Origin: Phycomyces nitens | Taxonomy: Eukaryota; Mucoromycota; Mucoromycetes; Mucorales; Phycomycetaceae | DNA: 64,000 nt | Assembly: GCA_022702545.1 (NCBI GenBank) | Contig: JAHRBC010000001.1 | Coordinates: forward strand, 8,990,001-9,054,000 | Direction: 5' to 3' | In this document: positions 56,268 through 64,000 of the stretch, in pieces | Layout: every line of letters starts with the position of its first letter | Numbering within the stretch: the first letter of the stretch is position 1 | Notes under the pieces: model-generated | What the model was told of the DNA's origin: nothing | Databases searched by the model: none | What the model saw: only the letters and a program-made list of their open reading frames with translations | Position numbers and translations under genes: made by a program

Positions 56268-57242
56268 ATGGGTGCCCAGACGGTCGACTACCGCATGTCC
56301 AAGCTAATAGTGCTTTGCAAAGACTGTGGAAATGACGTTGGAATGTACCCAGCCAGACACAATTGCGATTACTTGCTTCATGCTCAATTACCCCCTCTTA
56401 CACAAATACCTGACGGCTCATTGAAAGAAAGATCTCCTGGGTCAGACACCAGCTCTACAAAATCCTATTTTGGATTCTCTCGACAATCCTCAGGCCTGTC
56501 TCGACAGACATCAGAACTCTCGGTTGGTTCAGTCGAGTCTGATGGTACGACCAACCATGGCACCCCAAACAGCTATAGTAGCAAATGGGCTCGTTTCCAG
56601 AAACCCGAAGAGACAGACGGTTCATACTATGACAAGTTTGCTGCCAATCTTCCCGACAAACAAGAGACTGGAAAGTCGCTATGGGGCAGAGTCCGTCAGA
56701 ACGAGAAATGGAAGCAAATGACGGCTGAAAAGTGTAAGCATTTTTTTCTTTTTAAAAAAACATGCCACTTGATGATAATGATAATGATGATGCCTAACCC
56801 TCCGTGTAGCTGAAAGTAGACGGACAAGTGGGAAGCTTTGGGGAAAACTTTTGAATGCGACTCAGGCGATGTCGGTGAGGGAAGATGAGCCAGGTAAGCC
56901 AGAGCAACACATATGAGATTGAAGCGGAAAATCTCGAGATAATTTTGGTTATCCTAATACTTGAGATTAGAATCAGACGGATCTGACTATGAAGGCGAGA
57001 GCCATGTGTCACGGATCCTGCGTGAATACTATGGGAAACAACAGAAGCCTTTGCCTGATTGGATGCGGGAATCTCCTGTCCAGAGACGTGTTACGGTACA
57101 CACGTCGGAAAACATTAATCGTCAGAAATCTGGCCGAAGAAGACTTTGGGAGTCTTCTGAAGATAGCCCTACTCCTAGAGAATTAGAGCGCCATTCACTG
57201 AGGTCCAGTCCAAGGGACAGTACCCGAAGCTATGTGGCATAG
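56268..57242 (+). CDS. Mso1-like protein with N-terminal zinc-binding motif
   Basis: Three exons (56268..56733, 56810..56893, 56971..57242) give 273 aa. Near the N-terminus VLCKDCGNDVGMYPARHNC carries CxxC and HxC pairs that could bind zinc. The middle (about 60-145) is Ser/Gly-rich with several SRQSS/SRQTS sites that suit basophilic kinases. Two repeated tryptophan helices (SLWGRVRQNEKW and KLWGKLLNATQ) flank the first intron. Then comes SRILREYYGKQQKPLPDW, which resembles the membrane-proximal part of fungal Mso1-type proteins. Yeast Mso1 binds Sec1 and helps SNARE-dependent fusion of secretory vesicles. The match is short, so the assignment is tentative; the zinc motif is not known to me from yeast Mso1. 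The C-terminus is basic and Ser-rich. Confidence 0.55.
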
Positions 57243-58243
57243 AGAACCCAATAATACAACCCTAGATATTCTAGTCCCAAGAGTGTGCATTCTTACACCA
57301 AAGAGTCTCTTTTCATTTTTTGGTGTATTAGTGTATCACAACATTCAAACACCTCATTATATAAACACTCACTCACATTCATACATTCATTCATATATAC
57401 ATACATACATTTATTTATCTTGGACTGAACCATTGGAATTTCATGTGCAAATGGTGGCAGATGTGGCAGTTGTGGCAGCAAGGAGTATGTCTGAATTTAC
57501 CTGTTTGTTATTAAATATTACAACTTAATGTTGCTATAGATACGGGTGTTCCAGCCTCCTTAATGACCTTTGTAGGCATCTCACAAAGTGTCTAGCTTGT
57601 TGAGCCTGTACAACAATGATACCCACGCGAGATTATTTAGGTTGTGGAGATCTTGGTAATGGTCTTTTAACTTGGCCAATTGAGTGTTTTATGGATACTT
57701 TGAACCCCTTGCAATATTAATTGTTGTCAAGGATACCTTTAGAAAAGGGTAAAAATAAAGAGCTTAAACACTCGGCCCTCAGATTGTCATTGTTGTTATT
57801 GGATTAAATAATTTTACTTTTATAGGATTATATCCTTAATCAATTGTGATGGTAATTAAAGACAGGATTGGCTAGACTGCAAGTTCAAAAGGAGCCGAGA
57901 TTTTCTATTCTTTCTTTTCTTTTTGTTTTCTTTTTTACCAATAGGGACCACTCGATATTTTATATATATGTATATATATATTTATATCGCCTTGTGAAGA
58001 AATTGCATGATAGAAATTAACCTTTGGGGCCAAACTATTGAACCTATCATAGTTATTTGATTTCAAATGATTTGATTGGACAACGCCACTCTCCACTTTG
58101 TACATCTCTTTTACTTTTACGTGTCACAACAAATGAGAGTGGATTTGAATTATAGACAGAACATTCTCGCTCAATTGGATTAAATAACCGCTTCCATTAT
58201 TTTTATATCAGTCTTGGTCATTTAACCCTTTTTCATCATCATC
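57243..58243. other. Spacer between Mso1-like and Pho88/Snd3 genes
   Basis: About 1 kb. The first part carries a short repetitive CATT/CATA patch (57370-57415). The rest is AT-rich with a TA run at 57961-57980 and a TTCTTTTCTTTTTG pyrimidine tract near 57910-57940. No gene is seen. Confidence 0.5.
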
Positions 58244-58943
58244 ATGCCAAACTGGAACAAGATTCTCAACCACCCTCTATTCAATGTTGGCTTCTTTCTG
58301 GTAACCCGCCAGATCACCAAGCAGTTTAACCTAGATAACTATATCTGGTTCTTGCGCGCGCTCTATATTGGTGTCCAACTCACAATCCTTGGCATGTCTT
58401 ACTACCTCATCACAGTTGTAAAAAAGAAGAACGGTAAGTCAAACCAGACTGTCGAGGTTGTCCAACTTACATTGGTTCTGTTTCTAGACAAGACCGTATT
58501 GCGTTATGTCGAACCTGCCAAACAAAACTGGGATGGTACTGATGCACCAGAACAGTTGGTCAACATTACAGTGAGAGGCAAGTGGTATTTATCTAGTGAT
58601 AAGAGAACAGAAAAGAGTAATACGTGTGATCTTTGCAGATTACGATGTGGAAGAGATCAAAAAGGCAATTAAGCAATCTTTGATGGGAATTGCCATGATT
58701 ATCGTGTTGCATCTCAAGTTTCATTACGTCCAGCCTTTGATTATCCAGTCTATTCTCGGACTCAAGACATTCTTGATGACAAAGGAGGCTCGTATTCATA
58801 TTTGGGGTGAGCGCACTACTACTGGTGAGCTCAAGCGTCCTTTCCGTATCACTTCTCCTTTTGGTTTGAACAACGAGAAGATGCAGCCAAAGGTTGACCA
58901 GGGATCTATCAAGAAGGCCGAAAAGGCACGCAAGGCAGCATAA
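58244..58943 (+). CDS. PHO88: Pho88/Snd3 ER membrane protein
   Basis: Three exons (58244..58433, 58488..58577, 58639..58943) give 194 aa, the usual family size. An N-terminal membrane segment region (LFNVGFFLVTRQITKQF and FLRALYIGVQLTILGMSYYLI) is followed by a lumenal or cytosolic loop (LRYVEPAKQ, ITVRDYDVEEIKKAI) and another hydrophobic segment (GIAMIIVLHLKFHYVQPL). The C-terminus is basic (KKAEKARKAA). Pho88 was named for phosphate transport in yeast and is also Snd3 of the SRP-independent ER targeting route, acting with the translocon. The intron before YDVEE (58578-58638) keeps the family sequence only if its donor is GC (GAGAG|GCAAGTGG). A GTGAGA donor 7 nt upstream leads quickly to a stop. 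Confidence 0.92.
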
Positions 58944-59316
58944 GAGAAAAAGAGAGAAAAGAACTTTTGGACATGGTAATCAATTGACTTGGTTATCCTG
59001 TTTTTATACAATCTAGAGATCCTCTATCTATTTATTATAATGATTTTATTCGTACAAAAAAGAAAGCAATATAATTCTTTATTAATCTGTATTAAATTAA
59101 ATATGGGACTCTTGTTGTAATGTCCAATGGGCTATACTATTCGTATATATATATATATAAGATACTTCTTTAAGGACCTGCAAACCCTTTTAACTTTAGC
59201 CTTTCATTGGAGCTCATCTTCTTACTGGGTCAAGAATCAATTTCAGATGGCGCAACATTTTAAAAAATAATGTATCCATTTTCAACTCTTTTAAAAAAAA
59301 AGAAACGTTGTTGACG

Positions 59317-60771
59317 ATGATGGACATTGACACACCTCCTCTCAATCCAGGAGAGTCTGAGAATGACACTGGAAAGATCGTTTATGATTGGAACCCACCA
59401 ACTGGCATTCCAAGGAACTATGCTTTTAATGGAGCCCCCATCACACGAGAACAGGTAAATATGTATACAGATGCCAAAATGCAAACAAGTACTGACATAT
59501 TTTGTTTTCTTTATAAAGGTCACTAGCATGTTTGATAATTCCAAGATAAAGGAATACAAAGGTCATAAAGAAAAGGTCCATACGGTCGCGTGGAATTGTG
59601 ATGGACGTCGATTGGCATCAGGATCTGTTGACAAGACTGCCCGAGTTTGGACACCTCATCGCGGTGTAAGCATCCTTGAATCTGATTAAGTAAAGAGACT
59701 GACGAGGTTGATCTAGACCGACATTCGATATTCGATTGAGCTCAAAGGACACACTGATAGTGTAGATCAACTTGATTGGGATCCAACTCATCCCGATCGT
59801 TTGGCTACAGCATCTTGCGACAAGACAGCTCGTGTGTGGGATCAACGATGTAAGCCGTACCTGTTATTATAAAATCATCATGCTCACAAACCATCTATAT
59901 TTTTTTTCTTTGTCTGTTTGTTATTTTTAGCTGGAAAGTGTACAGCAGTAGTGCAGACAGGTGGAGAAAACATCAACATCTGCTGGAGTCCGGATGGTAA
60001 CAATATTGCTGTGGGAGATAAAAGCGACACCATTAGTATCATTGACACTCGCACCTACACAATTGCCAAGACACAAAAACATAATGTAGAGGCAAGTATA
60101 TTGTATTTGGCTTGTTTTATACGGATGGCTAATGGATATCTAATGGATGTGGTGAAGTAGGTCAATGAGATTGCATGGAACAATGCAAACAACTTGTTCT
60201 ATGTCACTACTGGACAGGGAACCATCAAAGTATACGAATATCCTTCACTCAAGCTTCTTCAATCTTTACGTGGACATACCGCCAATTGCTATTGTGTTGA
60301 GGCCGATCCAACAAACAGATACTTGGCAGTAGGCTCAGCAGATGCAATGGTGACATTGTGGGATATGGAAAAATATACCTGTGTCAGAGCATTCTCTGAA
60401 CTCACGTAAGTTCATTATGTAGATCAAAAAAAGTCATTAAGCTAATTATATCTACTAGTTGGCCAGTGCGCACACTTAGCTTTAGTTACGATGGCCAATT
60501 TATTGCCTCTGCATCTGAAGACAACTTTATTGACATTGTAAGTATGGGTACAATTGGGAACGAGATGGTTGCTAATTCTGGTTCTCTCTAGTCTCATGTC
60601 GAGAGTGGTGAGTCTGTTCATCATATCGAATGCACTGCTGCCATGAACACTGTTGCATGGCACCCACGCGATTACTTCTTGGCCTATGCAGGCGATGAAA
60701 TGAATTCTGAAGGAAAATATGCTGGAAATCTCAAGATCTTCAATATCAAGGATCCAAGAGAAACACTCTAG
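59317..60771 (+). CDS. THO complex subunit 3 (Tex1/THOC3), WD40 protein
   Basis: Seven exons (59317..59454, 59519..59665, 59717..59849, 59931..60091, 60161..60405, 60459..60537, 60592..60771) give 360 aa. I start at the ATG at 59317; an adjacent ATG at 59320 is equivalent. Seven WD40-like blades follow a 50-residue leader: KVHTVAWNCDGRRLASGSVD, GHTDSVDQLDWDP, TASCDKTARVWD, GENINICWSPDGNNIAVGDK, VNEIAWNNANNLF, GHTANCYCVEADPTNRYLAV and NTVAWHPRDYFLAYAGD. These match THOC3, which joins the THO/TREX complex that couples transcription to mRNA export. The Lsm-like GENINICWSPDG block is characteristic. The intron 60092-60160 requires a GC donor (GTAGAG|GCAAGTA). Confidence 0.95.
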
Positions 60772-60992
60772 AATATCTGCAATAAAAAAATGCAAAAAAC
60801 CCTTTTGTACATAGAGTCTCACAGAATAATCATCCCAAATAGCAGTAAATTTATACATGAATGAAAGTAGAATGAAATGAACCCTTTTTTTTTCTCTTAA
60901 TTTTATTCATGCCAATTAGTGTCTGAATGGTTTTTATATGCAAAGTAAAAGGTATCCAAGGGTTTATATTAAATATAAAAAAAGTGTATAAA

Positions 60993-61434
60993 CTAGGCCC
61001 AGTTCCAGTTGATACGGACACGACCCGCGGATCCTCCTCCAAGTTGTCGATAGACTGCAGGACTCAGGTCAAGAGAGCCATAACCACAAGCAGGGCACAT
61101 ATCGACCTAGAACATCTTGTCAGTAAATGCTCATCAATAAACCCAAACAAAAATATATGCATACAATCGTTATAGTTATAGTGCGTCCATTTGGTCCTGA
61201 TACACGCACGCGACGGCCACAGTTTTCGTTCTCATTTGGATTTGGCGAATATCCCATTTGTTCTTTGTTTAAAGCAGCAACATTCTCACTATTGTCGTTG
61301 TAACTACCGCATGAACCTGGTCCAACATCATAGTATGTGCCATAGCCAGAGAAGCTACGTGCAAAAAGAGAGCGAGCCTGGATAGCAGGTATGATTATGA
61401 AGAAAAAAAGGGCGTTTGTGATAAAGGTAAGCAT
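60993..61434 (-). CDS. Small secreted double-psi beta-barrel (barwin/expansin-like) protein
   Basis: Two exons, 61434..61165 and 61106..60993, give 127 aa. A signal peptide is evident (MLTFITNALFFFIIIPAIQA, cleavage near residue 20). The mature part starts FSGYGTYYDVGPGSCG and includes NENCGRRVRVSGPNGRTI, and, after the intron, VDMCPACGYGSLDLSPAVY with the acidic residue and Cys positions expected of RlpA/expansin-like double-psi barrels. The protein ends RVRINWNWA. Four cysteines are visible (in SCG, NCG, MCPAC), enough for two disulfides. Related small fungal proteins (rare lipoprotein A-like, riboflavin aldehyde-forming, plant-wall and effector types) bind polysaccharides; activity here is not known. 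There is no C-terminal carbohydrate-binding domain, unlike full expansins. Confidence 0.88.
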
Positions 61435-62131
61435 GTCGAGAAGCTATTGAATATATAAAAAAGAGAGAGAGATACTGCGAATGTCAGTATTAAATTGAAT
61501 GGCTTATAAACCCTTTTTTCTTTCTTTCTTTTTCTTATTAAACAGTGGCATCATATCTCTTTAAAGATCCAATATTAAATTATCCTGTAATGTTTTGTTG
61601 GAAAATGGGTGACACGAAAAATATTGCATTTAAGCATCGTAATGAATATGGTCCATTTGATTGTAGACTATTATCCAAATGCAAACTCTTTAAAGATATT
61701 ATACAATAATACATGTAAACCAACTAGCAAGTTGAGGAGAATTTCCGTAATTATTGTTCTTATTGAACACATAGTTGTTATTTTTTCCTCTTTATCCAAA
61801 CCTTGTGTACTATTCTAACCAACCTCCCTGCTTATATTTTGTATCGATTTATATCCATATATACCGATTCAAGGCTTTTCAATAAAGAAATTGCTAATAT
61901 CATGTATTGGCTCAATCAATATACATATATTCCCAAGAGTTTAAAAAGAGTGAATTGATAATAAGATAATGCCTAATTTCATTGTGAATGGCAACCTTTT
62001 TTATATATATCAAGATGTGCAAAAAAAAAGGTAAGAAACGTGGTTGGGAATATCATAAAATGCCAATAGTGTCTTTGGGGGGTGGGGATGTGTCCATTCT
62101 TTTCGAGATCCCAGCAAGCAAATGAAGCAAT
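61435..62131. other. Spacer downstream of the membrane-anchored gene
   Basis: About 700 bp without a gene. It holds the secreted-protein promoter and the 3' flank of the gene at 62132. A short AT-rich frame at 61609-61818 has no recognisable features. Confidence 0.5.
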
Positions 62132-63259
62132 TCAAGTGTCAAAATCATTCGTGTTTCCTGAATCCAACTGAGGCCTCTCTTCCCAAGCAATTACTTTGCC
62201 ACTCTTGAGACGCTCAATTGCCTTTCCTATATTCTCGACGTGTATCTCAAGCGGAATAATGTCAGGGGCCACAACGGGTGCAACAACCTGAGACCTTAGT
62301 TCCTCAAGATCCATCTGAAAAGCCTCCATACGATCCAACATTGTCACCAGTCGCTCAGATGCTTTTCCACGCTCGACATCAAAGTTAGTCAAGAGAATCA
62401 GATTCTCTTCAACGAGAGGCCGACGTAGCCCCTTTCCTTGAACTAGATTGACGACCTCTGCTAAAAAGTGGGGAACTTCAGAGCGTTGATAGTTCTTTTC
62501 TTGGACAGATATTTCATGAATCGCATAAAGGTCTGCCTCTAGATCATCTAATGAACCCTGGGCCTTTTCGATCGCAAGGATCAGACGCTTTGCTTCTTTT
62601 TCTGGATCGGTTTCAAGAAAGATAAAGTGGTTAATGTGTGGCCAAATTGAATAAATGATATATATATATATACCAACTAAACCCATTGCACTCTCATAGA
62701 CCTTGCGTAGCTCTTGTCGGCTTGATTTACGCGACTCAACATCAGTCAATTTCTTAATCGTAAATGTGTTGTAGGTGATTAGATTATCAATCACTCCCTT
62801 TGTTTGTGCTTGTAGGCTTTGAATGTCTCGGCCAAAACGACGAGAGCGCACAAGGTAGTCTTTGAGTTTATCTTCCAAAATCTGTGCACTAACTAGAGTG
62901 GAGTATTTTATCATCACTTGGAGATCCCGTGTAGCTAATTCAACTTTCTTTAGCTCCAGAGCAGAAATGACATCGGCATTGTTCTGGGTGAGCATTGTTT
63001 CATAAAGAGATTCCTGTGCCTTTACAAAATGAGTGAAATCTGGAACTCCCATAAGATGGTGTTGACAGGAAGGCACTAATGATCCCATGAATCCAATAGG
63101 ACAAATGATGTCTAGGATTCCATCTGTCAAGACGCGGTAACAGTAGCTGAGGATCAAAAGGATGGTAAGCACTGCCATGATCACAGAAATGATTGGTTTC
63201 AGCACCATGAGTGTTCCTTTGATTACGTCTAGGACAAGAAGGATGTCAGTGACGACCAT
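62132..63259 (-). CDS. Unknown membrane-anchored coiled-coil protein
   Basis: The frame is open over 375 codons but contains a probable 72-nt intron (62673..62602; GTATAT to ATCCAG). With it removed, exons 63259..62674 and 62601..62132 give 351 aa. The N-terminus has one or two membrane segments (about 5-60; VIMAVLTILLILSYCYRV and ILDIICPIGFMGSLV). The rest is mostly alpha-helical: DVISALELKKVELATRDLQ, a basic stretch DYLVRSRRFGRDIQ, and two further helices with EKEAKRLILAIEKAQGSLDDL and ERLVTMLDRMEAFQMDLEEL. I recognise no family. The plan (N-terminal anchor, long cytosolic helices) would suit a tether or adaptor, but this is only a description. The intron is in frame, so retention would insert 24 residues, mostly hydrophobic. 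Confidence 0.7.
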   Translation of the reverse strand: MVVTDILLVLDVIKGTLMVLKPIISVIMAVLTILLILSYCYRVLTDGILDIICPIGFMGSLVPSCQHHLMGVPDFTHFVKAQESLYETMLTQNNADVISALELKKVELATRDLQVMIKYSTLVSAQILEDKLKDYLVRSRRFGRDIQSLQAQTKGVIDNLITYNTFTIKKLTDVESRKSSRQELRKVYESAMGLVGIYIYIIYSIWPHINHFIFLETDPEKEAKRLILAIEKAQGSLDDLEADLYAIHEISVQEKNYQRSEVPHFLAEVVNLVQGKGLRRPLVEENLILLTNFDVERGKASERLVTMLDRMEAFQMDLEELRSQVVAPVVAPDIIPLEIHVENIGKAIERLKSGKVIAWEERPQLDSGNTNDFDT

Positions 63260-64000
63260 TTATTTAACATTTATTTTCTAAATATACACATATATATATG
63301 TGTATATACAATATTTTGTACATGTGGACTTTATGATCTTTTCTTTCTTTCTTCTTCTTCTTCTATTGGAATGGAGCCTTGTAATCCATAAAGGCTTTTA
63401 CATGTCTCATTGTTACCTAGTGCGAATCTAATCAGAAATTGGAATCCTGGTAGGATCAAGTCTTGGTTCGTTTGCTCTCTTTCCATTTCACGTGGAGCAG
63501 CCGTGTTATCTCGATGTATTCGTGCCATGAGAACAAAAAAGAAATAACAAGGATTCAAAAAAGACAAAAAAAAGTTTGATTGGACGTATAAATTGTACGT
63601 TTTTGAATTTATCATGCAGATGTTTAAAGAACACGTTTTGGATCACAAGAAATAAGCCTAAACAATCTTGAACAAACTGCTCTGTCACTAAAAAAAACGA
63701 CCCCTTTAAAATTAAATCATATATCTCTTGATCTTTCTAAAGGATATGCTGGCCTTCTCTTGTCTGGAATGCATTTTTAAATAATAGAGGTATGGTTTCC
63801 ATGGTAGATTACATGTTTAAAACAAGATGGGAACATCTTTAATATCATTTCATTCGTACAATATGAAAACCATGTTTGCAATTTTTCTACTGTTATACTA
63901 GTTTATATGTATCTATAGCTCTTCTCTTTCTCTCTCTCTTTCTGTCTTTCTGTCTTTTTTTATATCTCTATTCAGAGCTTCTAGGTATTGTTTCTACTCC
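63260..64000. other. Promoter and window-edge spacer
   Basis: This contains the promoter of the minus-strand membrane gene and AT-rich sequence to the window end. A CT-rich tract at about 63919-63959 may be a transcription start element for a plus-strand gene beyond the edge (inference). A 65-codon minus-strand frame at 63331-63528 has no recognised features. Confidence 0.4.

Noticed and set aside
63331..63615. Minus-strand 65- to 94-codon frame upstream of the membrane-anchored gene
   Set aside because: No recognisable domain, a Glu/Lys-rich repeat-derived end and no splice link to the downstream gene; could be part of a leader, but support is too weak.
1..64000. tRNA, rRNA, CRISPR arrays, telomeric repeats, intact transposons
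   Set aside because: I looked for tRNA B-box-like motifs, terminal repeats, transposase or reverse transcriptase motifs and regular spacer arrays and saw none; a covariance-model scan would be needed to exclude small RNA genes.

Overview
The window is nuclear DNA of a filamentous fungus. Compact genes with many short introns (about 46-190 nt, about 92 reconstructed) sit in very AT-rich spacers full of TA, ATT and homopolymer runs. An Opi1-family regulator, a velvet-domain regulator, a Pho88/Snd3 protein and an Mso1-like protein are fungal signatures. A GCR1_C-domain protein and a TFG-like PB1 protein suggest an early-diverging lineage, most likely Mucoromycota; that placement is inference. 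There is no bacterial, phage or CRISPR material, and I saw no convincing tRNA, rRNA or intact transposon.

Layout. 0-4.6 kb: 3' part of a Set5-like SET-domain methyltransferase, then on the minus strand an inositol hexakisphosphate kinase (Kcs1 type) and an Opi1-like repressor. 4.6-10 kb: two long gene-poor spacers around a GCR1_C-domain protein. 10-21 kb: a mitochondrial CCDC90/MCUR1-like protein, a complete class V myosin (15 exons, 1493 aa), a WW-domain Pro/Gly-rich protein and an unrecognised Gln-rich coiled-coil protein. 22-27.8 kb: one small Ser-rich protein and a gene-poor stretch of about 5.3 kb. 27.8-36 kb: a velvet protein, a TFG homologue and COG6. 36-47.5 kb: molybdate transporter MOT1, an LRR protein, a Sec2-type Rab GEF, an Aim32-like protein, a glyoxylate/hydroxypyruvate reductase, an Oms1-like methyltransferase and eIF4A. 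48-64 kb: a small secreted protein candidate, an F-box protein, dynamin-related Dnm1, an Mso1-like protein, Pho88/Snd3, THO subunit 3 (Tex1), a secreted double-psi beta-barrel protein and an unknown membrane-anchored coiled-coil protein.

Shared themes. Several genes act in secretion and vesicle traffic (myosin V, Sec2, Mso1-like, COG6, TFG, Pho88/Snd3) and several in mitochondria (CCDC90-like, Aim32-like, Oms1-like, reductase, Dnm1). Kcs1 and Opi1, both connected to inositol metabolism in yeast, are adjacent. This is not a biosynthetic cluster.

The strongest unexplained signal is in the splicing. Seven introns, all between 34 and 60 kb, need a GC 5' splice site in near-perfect AG|GCAAGT context to keep conserved proteins in frame. 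There are also very small exons (5, 10, 16, 24 and 27 nt) and two introns whose length and reading frame would allow retention, one of which would add a hydrophobic segment. All exon coordinates are manual reconstructions from reading frame, splice consensus and family conservation; no alignment or RNA data were available.
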